This document shows, piece after piece, positions 44,968-54,232 of a stretch of DNA of 64,000 nucleotides (positions within the stretch are counted from its first letter, which is position 1; each line of letters starts with the position of its first letter). The stretch is from Silicimonas sp. (GTDB taxonomy: Bacteria > Pseudomonadota > Alphaproteobacteria > Rhodobacterales > Rhodobacteraceae). The stretch spans positions 104,661-168,660 of the forward strand of contig JAJEGW010000182.1 in NCBI GenBank assembly GCA_022819605.1, written 5' to 3'. The translations under genes and the position numbers were made by a program. The notes beneath the pieces were generated by a model that saw only the letters and a program-made list of their open reading frames with translations, made no database searches and was not told where the DNA came from.

Positions 44968-45843
44968 ATGAAAGTAGAATGCGTCGTCCCTAGCCGAAGC
45001 CAGGTTGGCGAAGGGGCCGTCTGGGATGATCAAGACCAAGTGCTTTGGTGGGTGGACATTCCGGCCGGACTGATTCACCGCTTCGACCCGTCAAGTGGGA
45101 GGAACACCACGATCGATTATGGCGAGCCCGTTGGCTGCCTTGCGGTTCGCGAGGCGGGCGGTCTGGTTCTGGCTACGAAATCGGGCTTCTGCTTCTTCGA
45201 TCCGGACAGCAAAAGGCGCCAGCCGATCACTGACCCCGAAGCGCATCTTGCGATGAACCGCTTCAATGACGGTGCGACCGACATCATGGGCAGATTCTGG
45301 GCTGGAACCATGAAGGATGGCGGCTCTCCCGAGCGCATGGGACGTTTCTACTGTCTTGACTCGAGCCTGCAGGTCACACCCTGGAAAGACGGTTTTTTTA
45401 CCACCAACGGACTCGCGTTCTCACCCGACGGGCGAACGATGTACTTCTCGGACAGCAACAAGGCGGTGCGCACGATCTGGCGCGCAAGCTACGATCCGGA
45501 CACCGGCACACCGGGCGAACCGGACGTGTTCTTCGACACCAGAAGCGTTGCGGGGCGTCCAGACGGCGCGACGGTCGATGCCGACGGCTGCTACTGGCAG
45601 GCGGGAATTGACGGCTGGCAGCTCTATCGGATCACACCTGCGGGCCGTGTCGACATGACTGTGGACCTTCCCGTAGAGCGCCCCTCACGACCGATGTTCG
45701 GAGGAAGGAACCTTGATACGCTCTTCGTCACTTCACTCGGGGTTGGCCTGAGCGCAGGGCAAGATCAGCCGGAAGCCGGATCGCTCTTCGCGATTTCCGG
45801 GCTTGGCGTGCACGGTCTCCCCCAAACGCGTTTCAAGGGTTGA
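44968..45843 (+). CDS. SMP-30/gluconolactonase family protein
   Basis: A 291-residue six-bladed propeller lactonase. The metal-site Glu is in SQVGEGAVWDDQ, with LWWVDIPAGLIHRFDP, NRFNDGATDIMGRFWAGTM and TNGLAFSPDGRTMYFSDS carrying the other metal and substrate residues; GRPDGATVDADGCYW follows. It opens sugar lactones in the cytosol. AGGAAAGG precedes the ATG at 44968. It is followed by an SDR dehydrogenase and an aldo/keto reductase, the enzyme set of an oxidative, non-phosphorylating sugar route. Confidence 0.9.
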   Translation: MKVECVVPSRSQVGEGAVWDDQDQVLWWVDIPAGLIHRFDPSSGRNTTIDYGEPVGCLAVREAGGLVLATKSGFCFFDPDSKRRQPITDPEAHLAMNRFNDGATDIMGRFWAGTMKDGGSPERMGRFYCLDSSLQVTPWKDGFFTTNGLAFSPDGRTMYFSDSNKAVRTIWRASYDPDTGTPGEPDVFFDTRSVAGRPDGATVDADGCYWQAGIDGWQLYRITPAGRVDMTVDLPVERPSRPMFGGRNLDTLFVTSLGVGLSAGQDQPEAGSLFAISGLGVHGLPQTRFKG

Positions 45844-45993
45844 CGACCGACAATACCACGCCGATGCGTCTCGCTCAGAGCAACGCACATCAGGTACCCT
45901 CGATCCATGTGCCACCTTGCTGCCGCTTGCCAGCAACCTCTAGAAAGCATAGGTCGGACAATGTGATTTACGCCCCGGTCCCCAGAAGGTGCA

Positions 45994-46749
45994 GTGCCCG
46001 AATTTGCAATCTTTCCCAGCCTGAAGGACAAGACCGTCCTTGTAACCGGTGGCGCGCAGGGCATCGGGGCGGAGATCGTCCGGGCGTTCGCGAACCAAGG
46101 GGCAAAGGTCGGATTCATTGACCTTGACTCCGAAGGCAGCGCCGCGCTGGCCGCCGGCATTGCAGGCACCGTCGAGTACGAAACCTGCGACCTTCGCGAC
46201 ATCGACGCGCAGCGGAACGCGATCGCGGCGCTCGCCAGTCGGCTGGGAAGCGTTTCCGTGCTGGTCAACAACGCAGCCCGCGACGACCGCCACCACTGGA
46301 AGGACGTGACCCCTGAATACTGGGACGAACGCCAGGCGACGAACCTTCGCCACATGTTCTTCGCGACCCAGGCCGTAGCTCCGGGCATGATCGAGGCCGG
46401 TGGCGGATCGATCATTAATCTCGGCTCGAATAGCTGGTGGGAAGCCAGCGGCGGCTTTCCCGCATACGCTACAGCCAAGTCCGCGGTCCATGGCCTGACG
46501 CGCACCATGGCTCGTGACCTTGGAAAGCACCGGATTCGGGTCAATTCCGTTGTCCCTGGCTGGATAATGACCAAGCGACAGAAAGACCTCTGGGCCACGC
46601 CGGAGACCCTCGCCGCTCACAGAGAAAGGCAGTGCCTGCCCGACCTAATCGAACCTGTGTACGTGGCCCGCATGGTCCTCTTTCTGGCTTCGGACGACGC
46701 GGCCATGTGCACGGCATGCAACTACATGGTCGAGGCCGGCTCGATCTGA
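45994..46749 (+). CDS. Short-chain dehydrogenase/reductase (SDR)
   Basis: A 251-residue classical SDR. VLVTGGAQGIGAEIVRAFAN is the NAD(P) site, VLVNNAARDDRH the NNAG-like motif, and the catalytic Ser, Tyr and Lys are in NLGSNSWWEASGGFPAYATA followed by KSA. Translation starts at GTG 45994 after AGAAGG. Next to the lactonase it is likely the sugar dehydrogenase that makes the lactone; L-fucose or another aldose is a fair guess, not shown by sequence. Confidence 0.88.
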   Translation: MPEFAIFPSLKDKTVLVTGGAQGIGAEIVRAFANQGAKVGFIDLDSEGSAALAAGIAGTVEYETCDLRDIDAQRNAIAALASRLGSVSVLVNNAARDDRHHWKDVTPEYWDERQATNLRHMFFATQAVAPGMIEAGGGSIINLGSNSWWEASGGFPAYATAKSAVHGLTRTMARDLGKHRIRVNSVVPGWIMTKRQKDLWATPETLAAHRERQCLPDLIEPVYVARMVLFLASDDAAMCTACNYMVEAGSI

Positions 46750-46758
46750 GGAGGATCA

Positions 46759-47721
46759 ATGGAACGTCTCGCAATTGGACAGACGGCAGTGGAAGTCACG
46801 CCGATCATATTCGGCACCTCGGCGCTTGGACACATGCCGGACACCTACGGCTACGGCGTGGACGAGGATCGCGCCCGTGCGACCCTGGACGCCATCTTGG
46901 ACGGGCCGGCAAATTGCCTCGACACGTCGAACAACTACGGATTCGGCAGAAGCGAAATCCGTATCGGCGAGGCAATTCGCGCCCGTGACGGTCTGCCTGA
47001 AGGATTCGTGATCTCGACCAAGCTCGACCGCGAAATGGAGACGGGAAAGTTCGATGCCGACCAGGCACGCCGATCGATCGAGCAGAGTCTCGATCGGCTT
47101 GGGGTCGACAAGGTCGGCATCCTGCACCTGCACGACCCGGAACACGCAGCAGACCTTGGCGAAATTACGCGCGAGGGAGGAGCGTTGGACGAACTCTTCA
47201 AGATGAAGGAGGAGGGAATAGCCGATGCAGTCGGCCTGGCGATGGGGCGGGTCGACATGATGCTCCCGATCCTGAAGGAAAGGCCGTTCGACGCACTCAT
47301 CAACCACAACCGCTGGACATTGCTGAACCGATCAGCCGACGAAATGTTTGACTATGCAAGCAAGAAGGGGATCGCGATCCTTAACGCGGCACCCTTTGCT
47401 GGTGGCATTCTGGCAAAGGGCGCGAAGCAGATGCCGCAAATCAGCTACAGCCCGGCTGACGAGACCGCTCTGGAACCGGTGCACCGGATCGAGGCCCTGG
47501 TGGCCGAGCATGGAGTCGCTCCTGGGGCGGCCGCGCTGCAGTTCTCTACCCGGAATCCGAGGATCACCTCGACAATCGTGGGAGTTTCAAAGCCGGAGCG
47601 GGTTCGCGAAATGCTTGAGTGGAATGACATGTCATTGCCGCCGGAATTCCTTAAAGCGCTCACGTCCCTGCCCTACAGCATGGACGATCCAGAGGCGCAT
47701 AGGGACTATCGGCCCGGATAG
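46759..47721 (+). CDS. Aldo/keto reductase (D-threo-aldose dehydrogenase-like)
   Basis: A 320-residue TIM-barrel NAD(P)-dependent enzyme. FDTSxxYG-type motif appears as LDTSNNYGFGRSEIRIGEAI with the catalytic Asp and Tyr; the Lys is in VISTKLDRE and the family His in ILHLHDPEHA. The subgroup includes L-fucose/D-threo-aldose 1-dehydrogenases and pyridoxal 4-dehydrogenase. GAGGAGG stands before the ATG, nine bp after the SDR gene. A decayed copy of its 3' half lies at 51138. Confidence 0.87.
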   Translation: MERLAIGQTAVEVTPIIFGTSALGHMPDTYGYGVDEDRARATLDAILDGPANCLDTSNNYGFGRSEIRIGEAIRARDGLPEGFVISTKLDREMETGKFDADQARRSIEQSLDRLGVDKVGILHLHDPEHAADLGEITREGGALDELFKMKEEGIADAVGLAMGRVDMMLPILKERPFDALINHNRWTLLNRSADEMFDYASKKGIAILNAAPFAGGILAKGAKQMPQISYSPADETALEPVHRIEALVAEHGVAPGAAALQFSTRNPRITSTIVGVSKPERVREMLEWNDMSLPPEFLKALTSLPYSMDDPEAHRDYRPG

Positions 47722-48048
47722 CGAATTGGACGGCGGCGCAGTTCTGAACCGTGCCCGACACCCGATCAACGGGATGTCCACGATTGAGGACGGGCCCGGT
47801 TCCGCTCGGAAATCGCGCAAGGCAGGCACGCTCCCGCAGACCTCATTGACGCGGCAAACACCCCGGTGCGCAGTCGTCAAAGAGCCGCGACAATTCCGCG
47901 AAGCCCGGCTCAGTGGGTAAGGCACCACGGGGCGTCCGGCATTGACGCATTGCACGGACGCGCGTTGGCGTTGCTCACCTCAATGACCCGTAAAGCCAGC
48001 GATGGAAAATGGAAAGCGCAGTGCTTCCACCTTTGGTGAAGTGTTCCT
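47722..48048. other. Convergent intergenic region
   Basis: About 330 bases between the convergent aldo/keto reductase and dctM genes. No gene, repeat or convincing terminator hairpin with a T run was seen. Confidence 0.4.
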
Positions 48049-49344
48049 TCACATCAGCAACGTCGGCAGAAAAAGAGCGATTTGCGGAAGCACCGCAAGA
48101 AATGCAATGCCCACAAGCAGGATCAGCCAGTAAGGAATCGTGGCAACTGCGGCTTCGCCAAGCGACACCTTCTCTTTCGTAACGGAGACAAGGACGGACA
48201 GATTGAGCCCCACGGGTGGGGTGACTTGGCCTATCTCGATCAGGATGGTGATGATCACGCCTAGCCAGATCGCATCGTAACCAAGGCCGACCATGAGCGG
48301 CACCACGATCGGAAGCGTCATGATCATCAGCGAGAGCCCGTCGAAGAAGCAACCCAGCACCAAATAGATCAAGACGACGAGTGCCAGCACTTGCAATGGC
48401 CCGAGTTCGGCAGCGCGCACTGCTTCAAGGATTGACTGCGGAACACCTAGGAGACTCACGGCTTGCGCAAGAATGGTCGCGCCCATGACAACGAATGCGA
48501 TCGAAGCGAAGAGAAGGATTGCCGCATAGAAGCTCGCAACCAGTGTATTCAGGGTCAGATTGCCCCAGAACCGGCCGACGACAATCGTCGCGATCACCCC
48601 GACTCCCGCGGCCTCCGTCGGCGTTGCAAATCCGAACGCTATGCTGCCCATGATCGCCAGGATCAGCAGCAGGAATGGCCACAGGCTCAAGAGCTTGAGC
48701 AGAATCGTCGTCAAGTCGGCGGCCGCATCACTCCTCGGAGAAAGATCCGGACGGGAGAGGCAACGCAGGAGGATATAGAGCATGAACATCCCCGCGAAGA
48801 GCAGGCCAGGCAAAAGGCCGGCCAGAAACAACCGCCCGATAGAGGTTTCAGTCAACGCACCGTAAATCAGCAGCGAAAGGCTGGGCGGGATCAGCAGGCC
48901 AAGCGTTCCGCCGCCGGCCAGCGAAGCAACGACCATCCGTCGGTCATAGCCGCGTTCGGTCATCTCGGGGTAGGCAACGGAACCAACCGCCGCGGCGGTC
49001 GACAGGCTTGAGCCGCTGACTGCGCCGAAGAGTGTACAGACGGCTATATTGGTATGCAGAAGGCCACCGGGAACACGCTGGAAGAGAGGCACCAGTGCCG
49101 AGTAAATCCTCTCACTGACTCCACTCCGCAGCATGATCTCGCCGAGCATGATGAAGAGTGGAATGGCGCTGAGCGTGAAGGAGTTTAGCACGTTCCAGAC
49201 AGCGTCGACCGCGACAAATGTCGACCCGCCTGCAAGAAAGTGAAGAATCAGGAGCCCGGTAATTCCAAGCGCCGCCCCCAGTGCAAGCCCCGAGCCAGCA
49301 AACACCACCAGACCGCCGACCAGAAGCCCCCAGAAACTAAGCAT
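48049..49344 (-). CDS. dctM: TRAP transporter large permease (DctM)
   Basis: A 431-residue membrane protein with about twelve helices, the channel subunit of a TRAP importer. Typical segments are AIPLFIMLGEIMLRSGVSERI, FGAVSGSSLSTAAAVGSVAYPEM (in two parts), and the ending IGQVTPPVGLNLSVLVSVTK. It uses the sodium gradient to take up organic acids bound by the DctP protein. It is last in dctPQM, 18 bp after dctQ. The facing lactonase/dehydrogenase genes suggest a sugar acid as substrate. Confidence 0.93.
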   Translation of the reverse strand: MLSFWGLLVGGLVVFAGSGLALGAALGITGLLILHFLAGGSTFVAVDAVWNVLNSFTLSAIPLFIMLGEIMLRSGVSERIYSALVPLFQRVPGGLLHTNIAVCTLFGAVSGSSLSTAAAVGSVAYPEMTERGYDRRMVVASLAGGGTLGLLIPPSLSLLIYGALTETSIGRLFLAGLLPGLLFAGMFMLYILLRCLSRPDLSPRSDAAADLTTILLKLLSLWPFLLLILAIMGSIAFGFATPTEAAGVGVIATIVVGRFWGNLTLNTLVASFYAAILLFASIAFVVMGATILAQAVSLLGVPQSILEAVRAAELGPLQVLALVVLIYLVLGCFFDGLSLMIMTLPIVVPLMVGLGYDAIWLGVIITILIEIGQVTPPVGLNLSVLVSVTKEKVSLGEAAVATIPYWLILLVGIAFLAVLPQIALFLPTLLM

Positions 49345-49362
49345 AACTTTCCTTCTGACTGG

Positions 49363-49896
49363 TCAGGATTGGCCAGTCTTCCACCCACCGTTCCCTGACG
49401 CACTGCCGGCCAGGAACGCCACCATGCTCAAAGCCATGGACACGGGAAGAAGCGCCATCCAAGGATACATCAGGAGACGGCCAACCTCCGTCTTGATGTT
49501 GCGATCAAAGGCAAAATCCAGCCAAGGAAGGCAAAGCGCAAGAAACCACAGACAGAACGCGGCCCCAAACAGTGCTGCCAGAATGCTGACCGACCGCGCT
49601 GCTCTGTCAGGCAGTGCAGATACAAGCACAAGCACGCGAACGTGCTCGGCCCGAAGCGTTGCCAGTGGCAAGGCAAGAAAGAACGCTGCCGTCATGAGAA
49701 GCCCGACAAGTTCTTCGGTAAACCGGAACGGCGCAAACGCGAAGTAGCGCATTGTCACGCTTGCGCCGATCAGAACTACAATCGCGCCGCCAGCCAGAGC
49801 TGCCAGGACAGCCATGGCGACAAACACAGGCGCCAGCAATCTCTCAATGCGGTTCGCGATTGCCAGACGCCTGCGTTTGATCTTGCGTTCGCTCAA
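49363..49896 (-). CDS. dctQ: TRAP transporter small permease (DctQ)
   Basis: A 177-residue protein with four membrane helices. VTMRYFAFAPFRFTEELVGL is the conserved MRY-xxxx-xxW/TEEL motif of DctQ, and LRAEHVRVLVLVSALP the RxxxHIRVDL-like motif. I chose TTG 49896, two bases after the dctP stop, because no in-frame ATG gives a full first helix; the start is uncertain. It bridges the binding protein and the large permease. Confidence 0.85.
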   Translation of the reverse strand: MSERKIKRRRLAIANRIERLLAPVFVAMAVLAALAGGAIVVLIGASVTMRYFAFAPFRFTEELVGLLMTAAFFLALPLATLRAEHVRVLVLVSALPDRAARSVSILAALFGAAFCLWFLALCLPWLDFAFDRNIKTEVGRLLMYPWMALLPVSMALSMVAFLAGSASGNGGWKTGQS

Positions 49897-49898
49897 GC

Positions 49899-50909
49899 TC
49901 AGCGTCCGAGGACGTCGAGAATTCTCTGCCGGTACTCGGGTGCCTTGCCCCCTGCTTCCTCGGCCATCTCCTGCCAAGTGGCAGAGGCGGCATCAAGGAA
50001 CGCGGCACGATCTTCATCAGAGAACGGCTCAAGGAACTCGATCCCCTGCTCGGCCAGCTTGGCGCGAGCAGCCTGCTCGTTTTCCTCCGCCTTGGAATAC
50101 TCGTTGGTGCGCTCCCATACACGGGCAGCCGCCGTGGTAACCGCCTCGCGCTCGGCATCACTGAGATCATCCCACGCACCTTTCGATGCGCCCAGAACGT
50201 AGGGAACACCTGCAACCGGATAGAGGTAGGAAGCATATTTGGTCACTTCCTGAAGCGAAATCGTGTGCGCGAAGAGCGCAGGATAGACTGCGCAATCGAC
50301 GACGCCTGTCTGGAGCGCCACGTAGAGATCGTTCTGACCAACGATTTGGGCTGAGACACCAAGCTTGGTGAAGGTTTCGACCTGATCGTTGCTCCAGACG
50401 CGGAGTTTCTTGGTCCTGAGGACTTCAAGCGAGCTGACCGGCTCCTCTCGGCAGAATATCGAGGCCTTCAGGAGCGGCAGGGCCATGAATCCGGTCGGCA
50501 CGATGTCAAGTTCGCCCAGCACCTCGGCGTATATCTCCTGGATTTCAGGCAGCGCGGCAATCAGTTCCTCGGGGCTGCCGACAGACCCCTGGATCATCAC
50601 CGCGTTCAGGGCGGGAACGTCGCGGCCAAGGTAGTTCGCCCAGACCAGACCCATTTCGACCGCTCCACGGGGCAGCCAACGCGCCACGTCGTTGTCCTTG
50701 AGGTTCAACGAACCGCCGTGGAAGACCTCGATCATGAGGCTGTCGCCGGTCAGGTCTGCCACGTCCGCAGCAAAAGTTTCGAGTTGCGCTGATTCTCCAC
50801 GGCCTTCTGGAAGCCCATTGTTGAATTTCCATTCGGCCGCACCCACAGTTCCGGCAAAAATTCCCAGAAGCAACGCAGCGGACAGCGTCCGCAAGAGATT
50901 TGCAAGCAT
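49899..50909 (-). CDS. dctP: TRAP transporter substrate-binding protein (DctP)
   Basis: A 336-residue periplasmic protein with a signal peptide ([20 protein letters not shown], cut near GAAEW). The mature part shows the DctP pattern: [50 protein letters not shown] with the conserved Arg that holds the ligand carboxylate, and [25 protein letters not shown] stands before the ATG at 50909. The Arg supports a carboxylated substrate. Confidence 0.93.
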   Translation of the reverse strand: MLANLLRTLSAALLLGIFAGTVGAAEWKFNNGLPEGRGESAQLETFAADVADLTGDSLMIEVFHGGSLNLKDNDVARWLPRGAVEMGLVWANYLGRDVPALNAVMIQGSVGSPEELIAALPEIQEIYAEVLGELDIVPTGFMALPLLKASIFCREEPVSSLEVLRTKKLRVWSNDQVETFTKLGVSAQIVGQNDLYVALQTGVVDCAVYPALFAHTISLQEVTKYASYLYPVAGVPYVLGASKGAWDDLSDAEREAVTTAAARVWERTNEYSKAEENEQAARAKLAEQGIEFLEPFSDEDRAAFLDAASATWQEMAEEAGGKAPEYRQRILDVLGR

Positions 50910-51137
50910 CCTATTTCTCCCTGTTTCGCTCAAATTTAGGCGCATGCCCGAACTATGGCAATGCGGGCATGGGCCATCGGGACCGGATCATTGAAATCGA
51001 TCAAGGCCGGAAAATCAATTGGCTTCGGTCGTCCGGGATCGACCTGTCGAAACCGAAAATCGCCGACACCGAGGGCATACATGAATCGATCATGCGGTGA
51101 ATTCATTCGCTGAGCATCGACAAGTCCGGCCGCTCTC

Positions 51138-51400
51138 GTGAAGGGCTTGAACTGGATGCCGAAGTTCAATCACGGCCAGGATGACGATACCCTTCCGGAA
51201 TCTGTGTGTTGGATCAAGGCCCTGGTTGCCGATCATGGAGACGCTCGCCGCAGGCAGTTCCGCTGGAGTTCTCAACCGGGGCGAGGCGCACCGCGACACT
51301 CATGCGGGTTTCATGACGCGAGCAGATGCACCAAATGCTCTTGCTGAACGACTTGTCATTGCTGTCGGAACTTCCAGCGGGGCAACTTCCTGGTAAATCT
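51138..51400 (+). pseudogene. Decayed copy of the aldo/keto reductase 3' half
   Basis: The translation KGLNWMPKFNHGQDDDTLPE, then VCWIKALVADHGDA, parallels KGAKQMPQISYSPADETALE and VHRIEALVAEHGVA of the intact reductase at 46759. After a frame change MHQMLLLNDLSLLSELPA parallels REMLEWNDMSLPPEFLKA. At the DNA level runs such as GCCCTGGT-GCCGA-CATGGAG are shared. It is frameshifted, lacks the N-terminal half, and its divergence points to an old duplicate or a second, lost cassette beyond the TRAP genes. Confidence 0.65.
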
Positions 51401-51456
51401 GCGCCGCATCCCGATGTCAGAATTCCGACCACCGGACCGAACCTGCCAGGCCTGCG

Positions 51457-52476
51457 TCAGGCGGCCTTTCCAAAACCCATGTCTCCGTCTCCAGCAGACT
51501 GTGCGACCGCTTCAAGAGCCTCAAGCACAACTCCAACCCCTGCCCCGTCTTCACGAACACGCTCGGAAAGTATGCGCCGCCAGCGGCGTGCTCCTGGACG
51601 CCCCGCGAAGAGTCCGAGCATGTGCCGCGTCACGGAATGGAGCCGCCCACCGTCATCGAGGTGGTGCTCAATGTAGGGGCACATGGCGCGAACCACTTCT
51701 GCCGGCGACAAGAATGGCGATCTCTCTCCGAAGACTTCGCGGTCAGCCGTTCCAAGGATGCGCCAAGGCGACTGATAGGCGGCCCGTCCGATCATGATGC
51801 CGTCCATGCCCCGGTCCAGCAGAACACGTGCCTGGTCCAGGGAGGCAATGCCGCCATTCAAGATGATCTGGAGGTCTGGAAACCGGTCCTTCATGGCGCA
51901 TACGAGGTCATGGTCCAAAGGCGGGATTTCACGATTTTCCTTCGGGCTGAGCCCTTGGAGCCACGCCTTTCGCGCATGGACCGCAACGGTCGTCACGCCA
52001 ACATCCCTGACGCGCTGCAGGAAGTCCGGCAGCACGACAGCAGGATCCTGATCATCGACTCCAATCCGACACTTGACGGTGACTGGAACCGTGACAGCAG
52101 ATCGCATGGCCTCCAAACATTCAGCCACCAGATCAGGTCTCTTCATGAGCACGGCGCCAAACGTTCCCGATTGGACTCGTTCGGAGGGACAGCCGACGTT
52201 CAGGTTGACTTCGTCATATCCATCGCCCGCAGCAATCCGCGCGGCTTCGGCCAGCTCGGACGGATCCGAACCACCAAGCTGAAGTGCCAGCGGATGTTCG
52301 GATTCGTCGTAGGCAATGAGATGCCTGGCGTTGCCAAGAACCAATGCGGCGGACGTCACCATTTCGGTATATAGCCGGACACGACGCGACATGAGACGGT
52401 GCAAATACCTGCAATGGCGATCAGTCCAATCCATCATTGGCGCAATGGAAAGTCTGGATTGCTGGCTTGTTTCCAT
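51457..52476 (-). CDS. dusA: tRNA-dihydrouridine synthase A
   Basis: A 339-residue flavoenzyme that reduces uridine 20/20a in tRNA D-loops. It opens with RLSIAPMMDWTDRHCRYLHR, the DusA-type start; HPLALQLGGSDPSELAEAA, EVNLNVGCPSERVQSGTFGA with the catalytic Cys, CRIGVDDQD, and IILNGGIASLDQAR complete it. The ATG at 52476 starts the conserved region; 44 earlier in-frame codons are not protein-like. It is not linked to ntrB, unlike the dusB of relatives. Confidence 0.94.
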   Translation of the reverse strand: METSQQSRLSIAPMMDWTDRHCRYLHRLMSRRVRLYTEMVTSAALVLGNARHLIAYDESEHPLALQLGGSDPSELAEAARIAAGDGYDEVNLNVGCPSERVQSGTFGAVLMKRPDLVAECLEAMRSAVTVPVTVKCRIGVDDQDPAVVLPDFLQRVRDVGVTTVAVHARKAWLQGLSPKENREIPPLDHDLVCAMKDRFPDLQIILNGGIASLDQARVLLDRGMDGIMIGRAAYQSPWRILGTADREVFGERSPFLSPAEVVRAMCPYIEHHLDDGGRLHSVTRHMLGLFAGRPGARRWRRILSERVREDGAGVGVVLEALEAVAQSAGDGDMGFGKAA

Positions 52477-52853
52477 TTTTTTGTGTATCTTCAAACCACT
52501 GGCGGCGGCTTCTGCTACGCCGGAATGCGCCTCGACACTGCCAGATTTGCTCCTGTGCGACAGCGCATTACACACATAGCGCACGCAAAAACTGGCCACA
52601 ATCACCAAGATCTTCTCCGGTTCCTAACCCGATTTCTGATCCGGCGAGAGGACGCTACACGAGTGAGGTGTCATTCCGGCGCGACTCCAGTTGCATCAAC
52701 AGGAAACGAGAACTGTCCGATCGGCAGCACCGGAACCCGACTGCGCGTCGAATCGTCATGCCGACCATTGCGCGTCCACCCGTTCAGAGGCCAGTGTTCG
52801 GTTTCGCGCTGCGCGCCAACCCGCCTTGAAGCCTGCGCTCTCGGGAAGTTGTT
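52477..52853. other. Gene-free interval upstream of dusA
   Basis: About 380 bases between dusA and the exported EEP gene, both on the minus strand. Open frames have no motif. The promoter of dusA must lie here but is not evident. Confidence 0.4.
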
Positions 52854-53885
52854 CTATTCCAATCTCAGCAAAACTGGACAGTGATCGCTCAGGCGCTTTC
52901 GATCCCAATCCGCATACTCGGGTGCATCGTCATGGCCAAGACCGAGTTTCTCGAACTCCACGCTCGCGAACAACTGCAGGAACGCATTGTCCGCAACGAT
53001 CAAGTCGATATGCTCCTCGAACCTCTTTTCATGATTGGGCCAGCATACAAAGTCCTTGCCCTCGGGTCCCTTTGACAGCTCAAGGCCGGCTGGAGTCCCG
53101 TCGTTCAATTCCGCCCAGAAGTCCTCGTGACGCGTTGGATTGCGATGGACCAGATTGAGGCGGCGGTTGAAGTCGCCCGCCACCACCACATGGTGGCCCA
53201 GGGCGTGCCTCGCCTCGATCCAGTTCTCCAAGATGGCCAGCTGCGCCTTCAGCGTCCTGCAGTCAAACCGCGATCGAAAAGCGCGCCCGGTGAAGAAATC
53301 CTGGTCTTCGACATTCCGCAATGGATACTGGTGGCAGGACGACTTGAGATGGACATTGAGGAAGGAGATCTTTTGTCCTTCATGCTCGAAGTCGACCTGC
53401 ATGGCGGACCTGGTCGGCCGAATGCTCTCGGCGGATCCGTCGCGACTGAGCGCGACATGCTGAATCGAGAAAGCCTGCACGGTCCTTACATCCGGAAGCT
53501 TCGGGAAAGTAGCTCTGGAGATGGCGAGGGCCGTGAAGATGTCCCTTTCTTCGGGCGGCAGCATTTCGCTGCCCGGCACATATCGATCAGACACGATCAA
53601 GTGATAGTCTTCGGACGAGAAGATTCGTTCAAGTGCCGCAGGTGACCCGATTTCCTGCAGTGCGATCACGTCCGCGTCAAGCCGCTTCGCCGTTGCAGCT
53701 AGCCGTGAGTAGTCGACATCCTCCCGGGCGACAGACCAGTTCCTGAGCGGTTCGCCTGTTTCGTGGTGCAGGTCCGCGACATTCCACGTGGCAAGGGTCA
53801 AGCCATCGGCGAGACCTTGAGCCGCGGACCCGATGGTGGCAAAAAGCACAAGTGCGCAAGCTGCATGTTTCACGGGGCGCTCCAT
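52854..53885 (-). CDS. Exported endonuclease/exonuclease/phosphatase family protein
   Basis: A 343-residue protein with a signal peptide (VKHAACALVLFATIGSAAQG, cut near GLADG). EEP active-site motifs follow: LATWNVADLHHETG, VIALQEIGSP, FLNVHLKSSCHQYP, VVAGDFNRRLNL, EEHIDLIVADN and LSDHCPVLLRLE. It would act in the periplasm or outside the cell on DNA or on phosphodiesters. Two Cys-containing loops (SSCHQYP, RFDCRTL) could form a disulfide. It is distinct from the cytosolic EEP protein at 19102. Confidence 0.87.
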   Translation of the reverse strand: MERPVKHAACALVLFATIGSAAQGLADGLTLATWNVADLHHETGEPLRNWSVAREDVDYSRLAATAKRLDADVIALQEIGSPAALERIFSSEDYHLIVSDRYVPGSEMLPPEERDIFTALAISRATFPKLPDVRTVQAFSIQHVALSRDGSAESIRPTRSAMQVDFEHEGQKISFLNVHLKSSCHQYPLRNVEDQDFFTGRAFRSRFDCRTLKAQLAILENWIEARHALGHHVVVAGDFNRRLNLVHRNPTRHEDFWAELNDGTPAGLELSKGPEGKDFVCWPNHEKRFEEHIDLIVADNAFLQLFASVEFEKLGLGHDDAPEYADWDRKRLSDHCPVLLRLE

Positions 53886-54232
53886 TCAATCTCGCCTTTC
53901 AGTCTCCAGTCTCCGAACAGCGGAAATTGTCAAGAAAATTCTCCCTGGCCAAACGATCGAGTTCTTGCGCCGCGAGGCCCCGGAACGGCAGGACACGCCA
54001 TTTTGTCTGCATGTCTCACTCACTCTCACAGCCGCACGGATCCCATAAGTTGGTGCCAGCAAGCAATGCGGCCGTGACGGCGTGAACAACCCCGCGACCT
54101 GCTGATGAACGATGCCTATGGTCAACCATCGAATTCGCCCGGAACACGTACTCAAAGCGGACTTTCTTGTCGCTCGATCCCGTTCAGCCAAGCGAATTCA
54201 GCAGCCAGCGGACGACTGTTCACGTGGCTGGC
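53886..54232. other. Intergenic region with possible sulfatase remnant
   Basis: About 350 bases. On the plus strand the segment around 53930-54048 translates as TIEFLRREAPERQDTPFCLH followed by VSLT, which resembles the AxxFL-(n)-PFCLxVSF stretch of sulfatases. The match is short and stands alone, so it is only a possible scrap of a lost gene. Confidence 0.3.
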
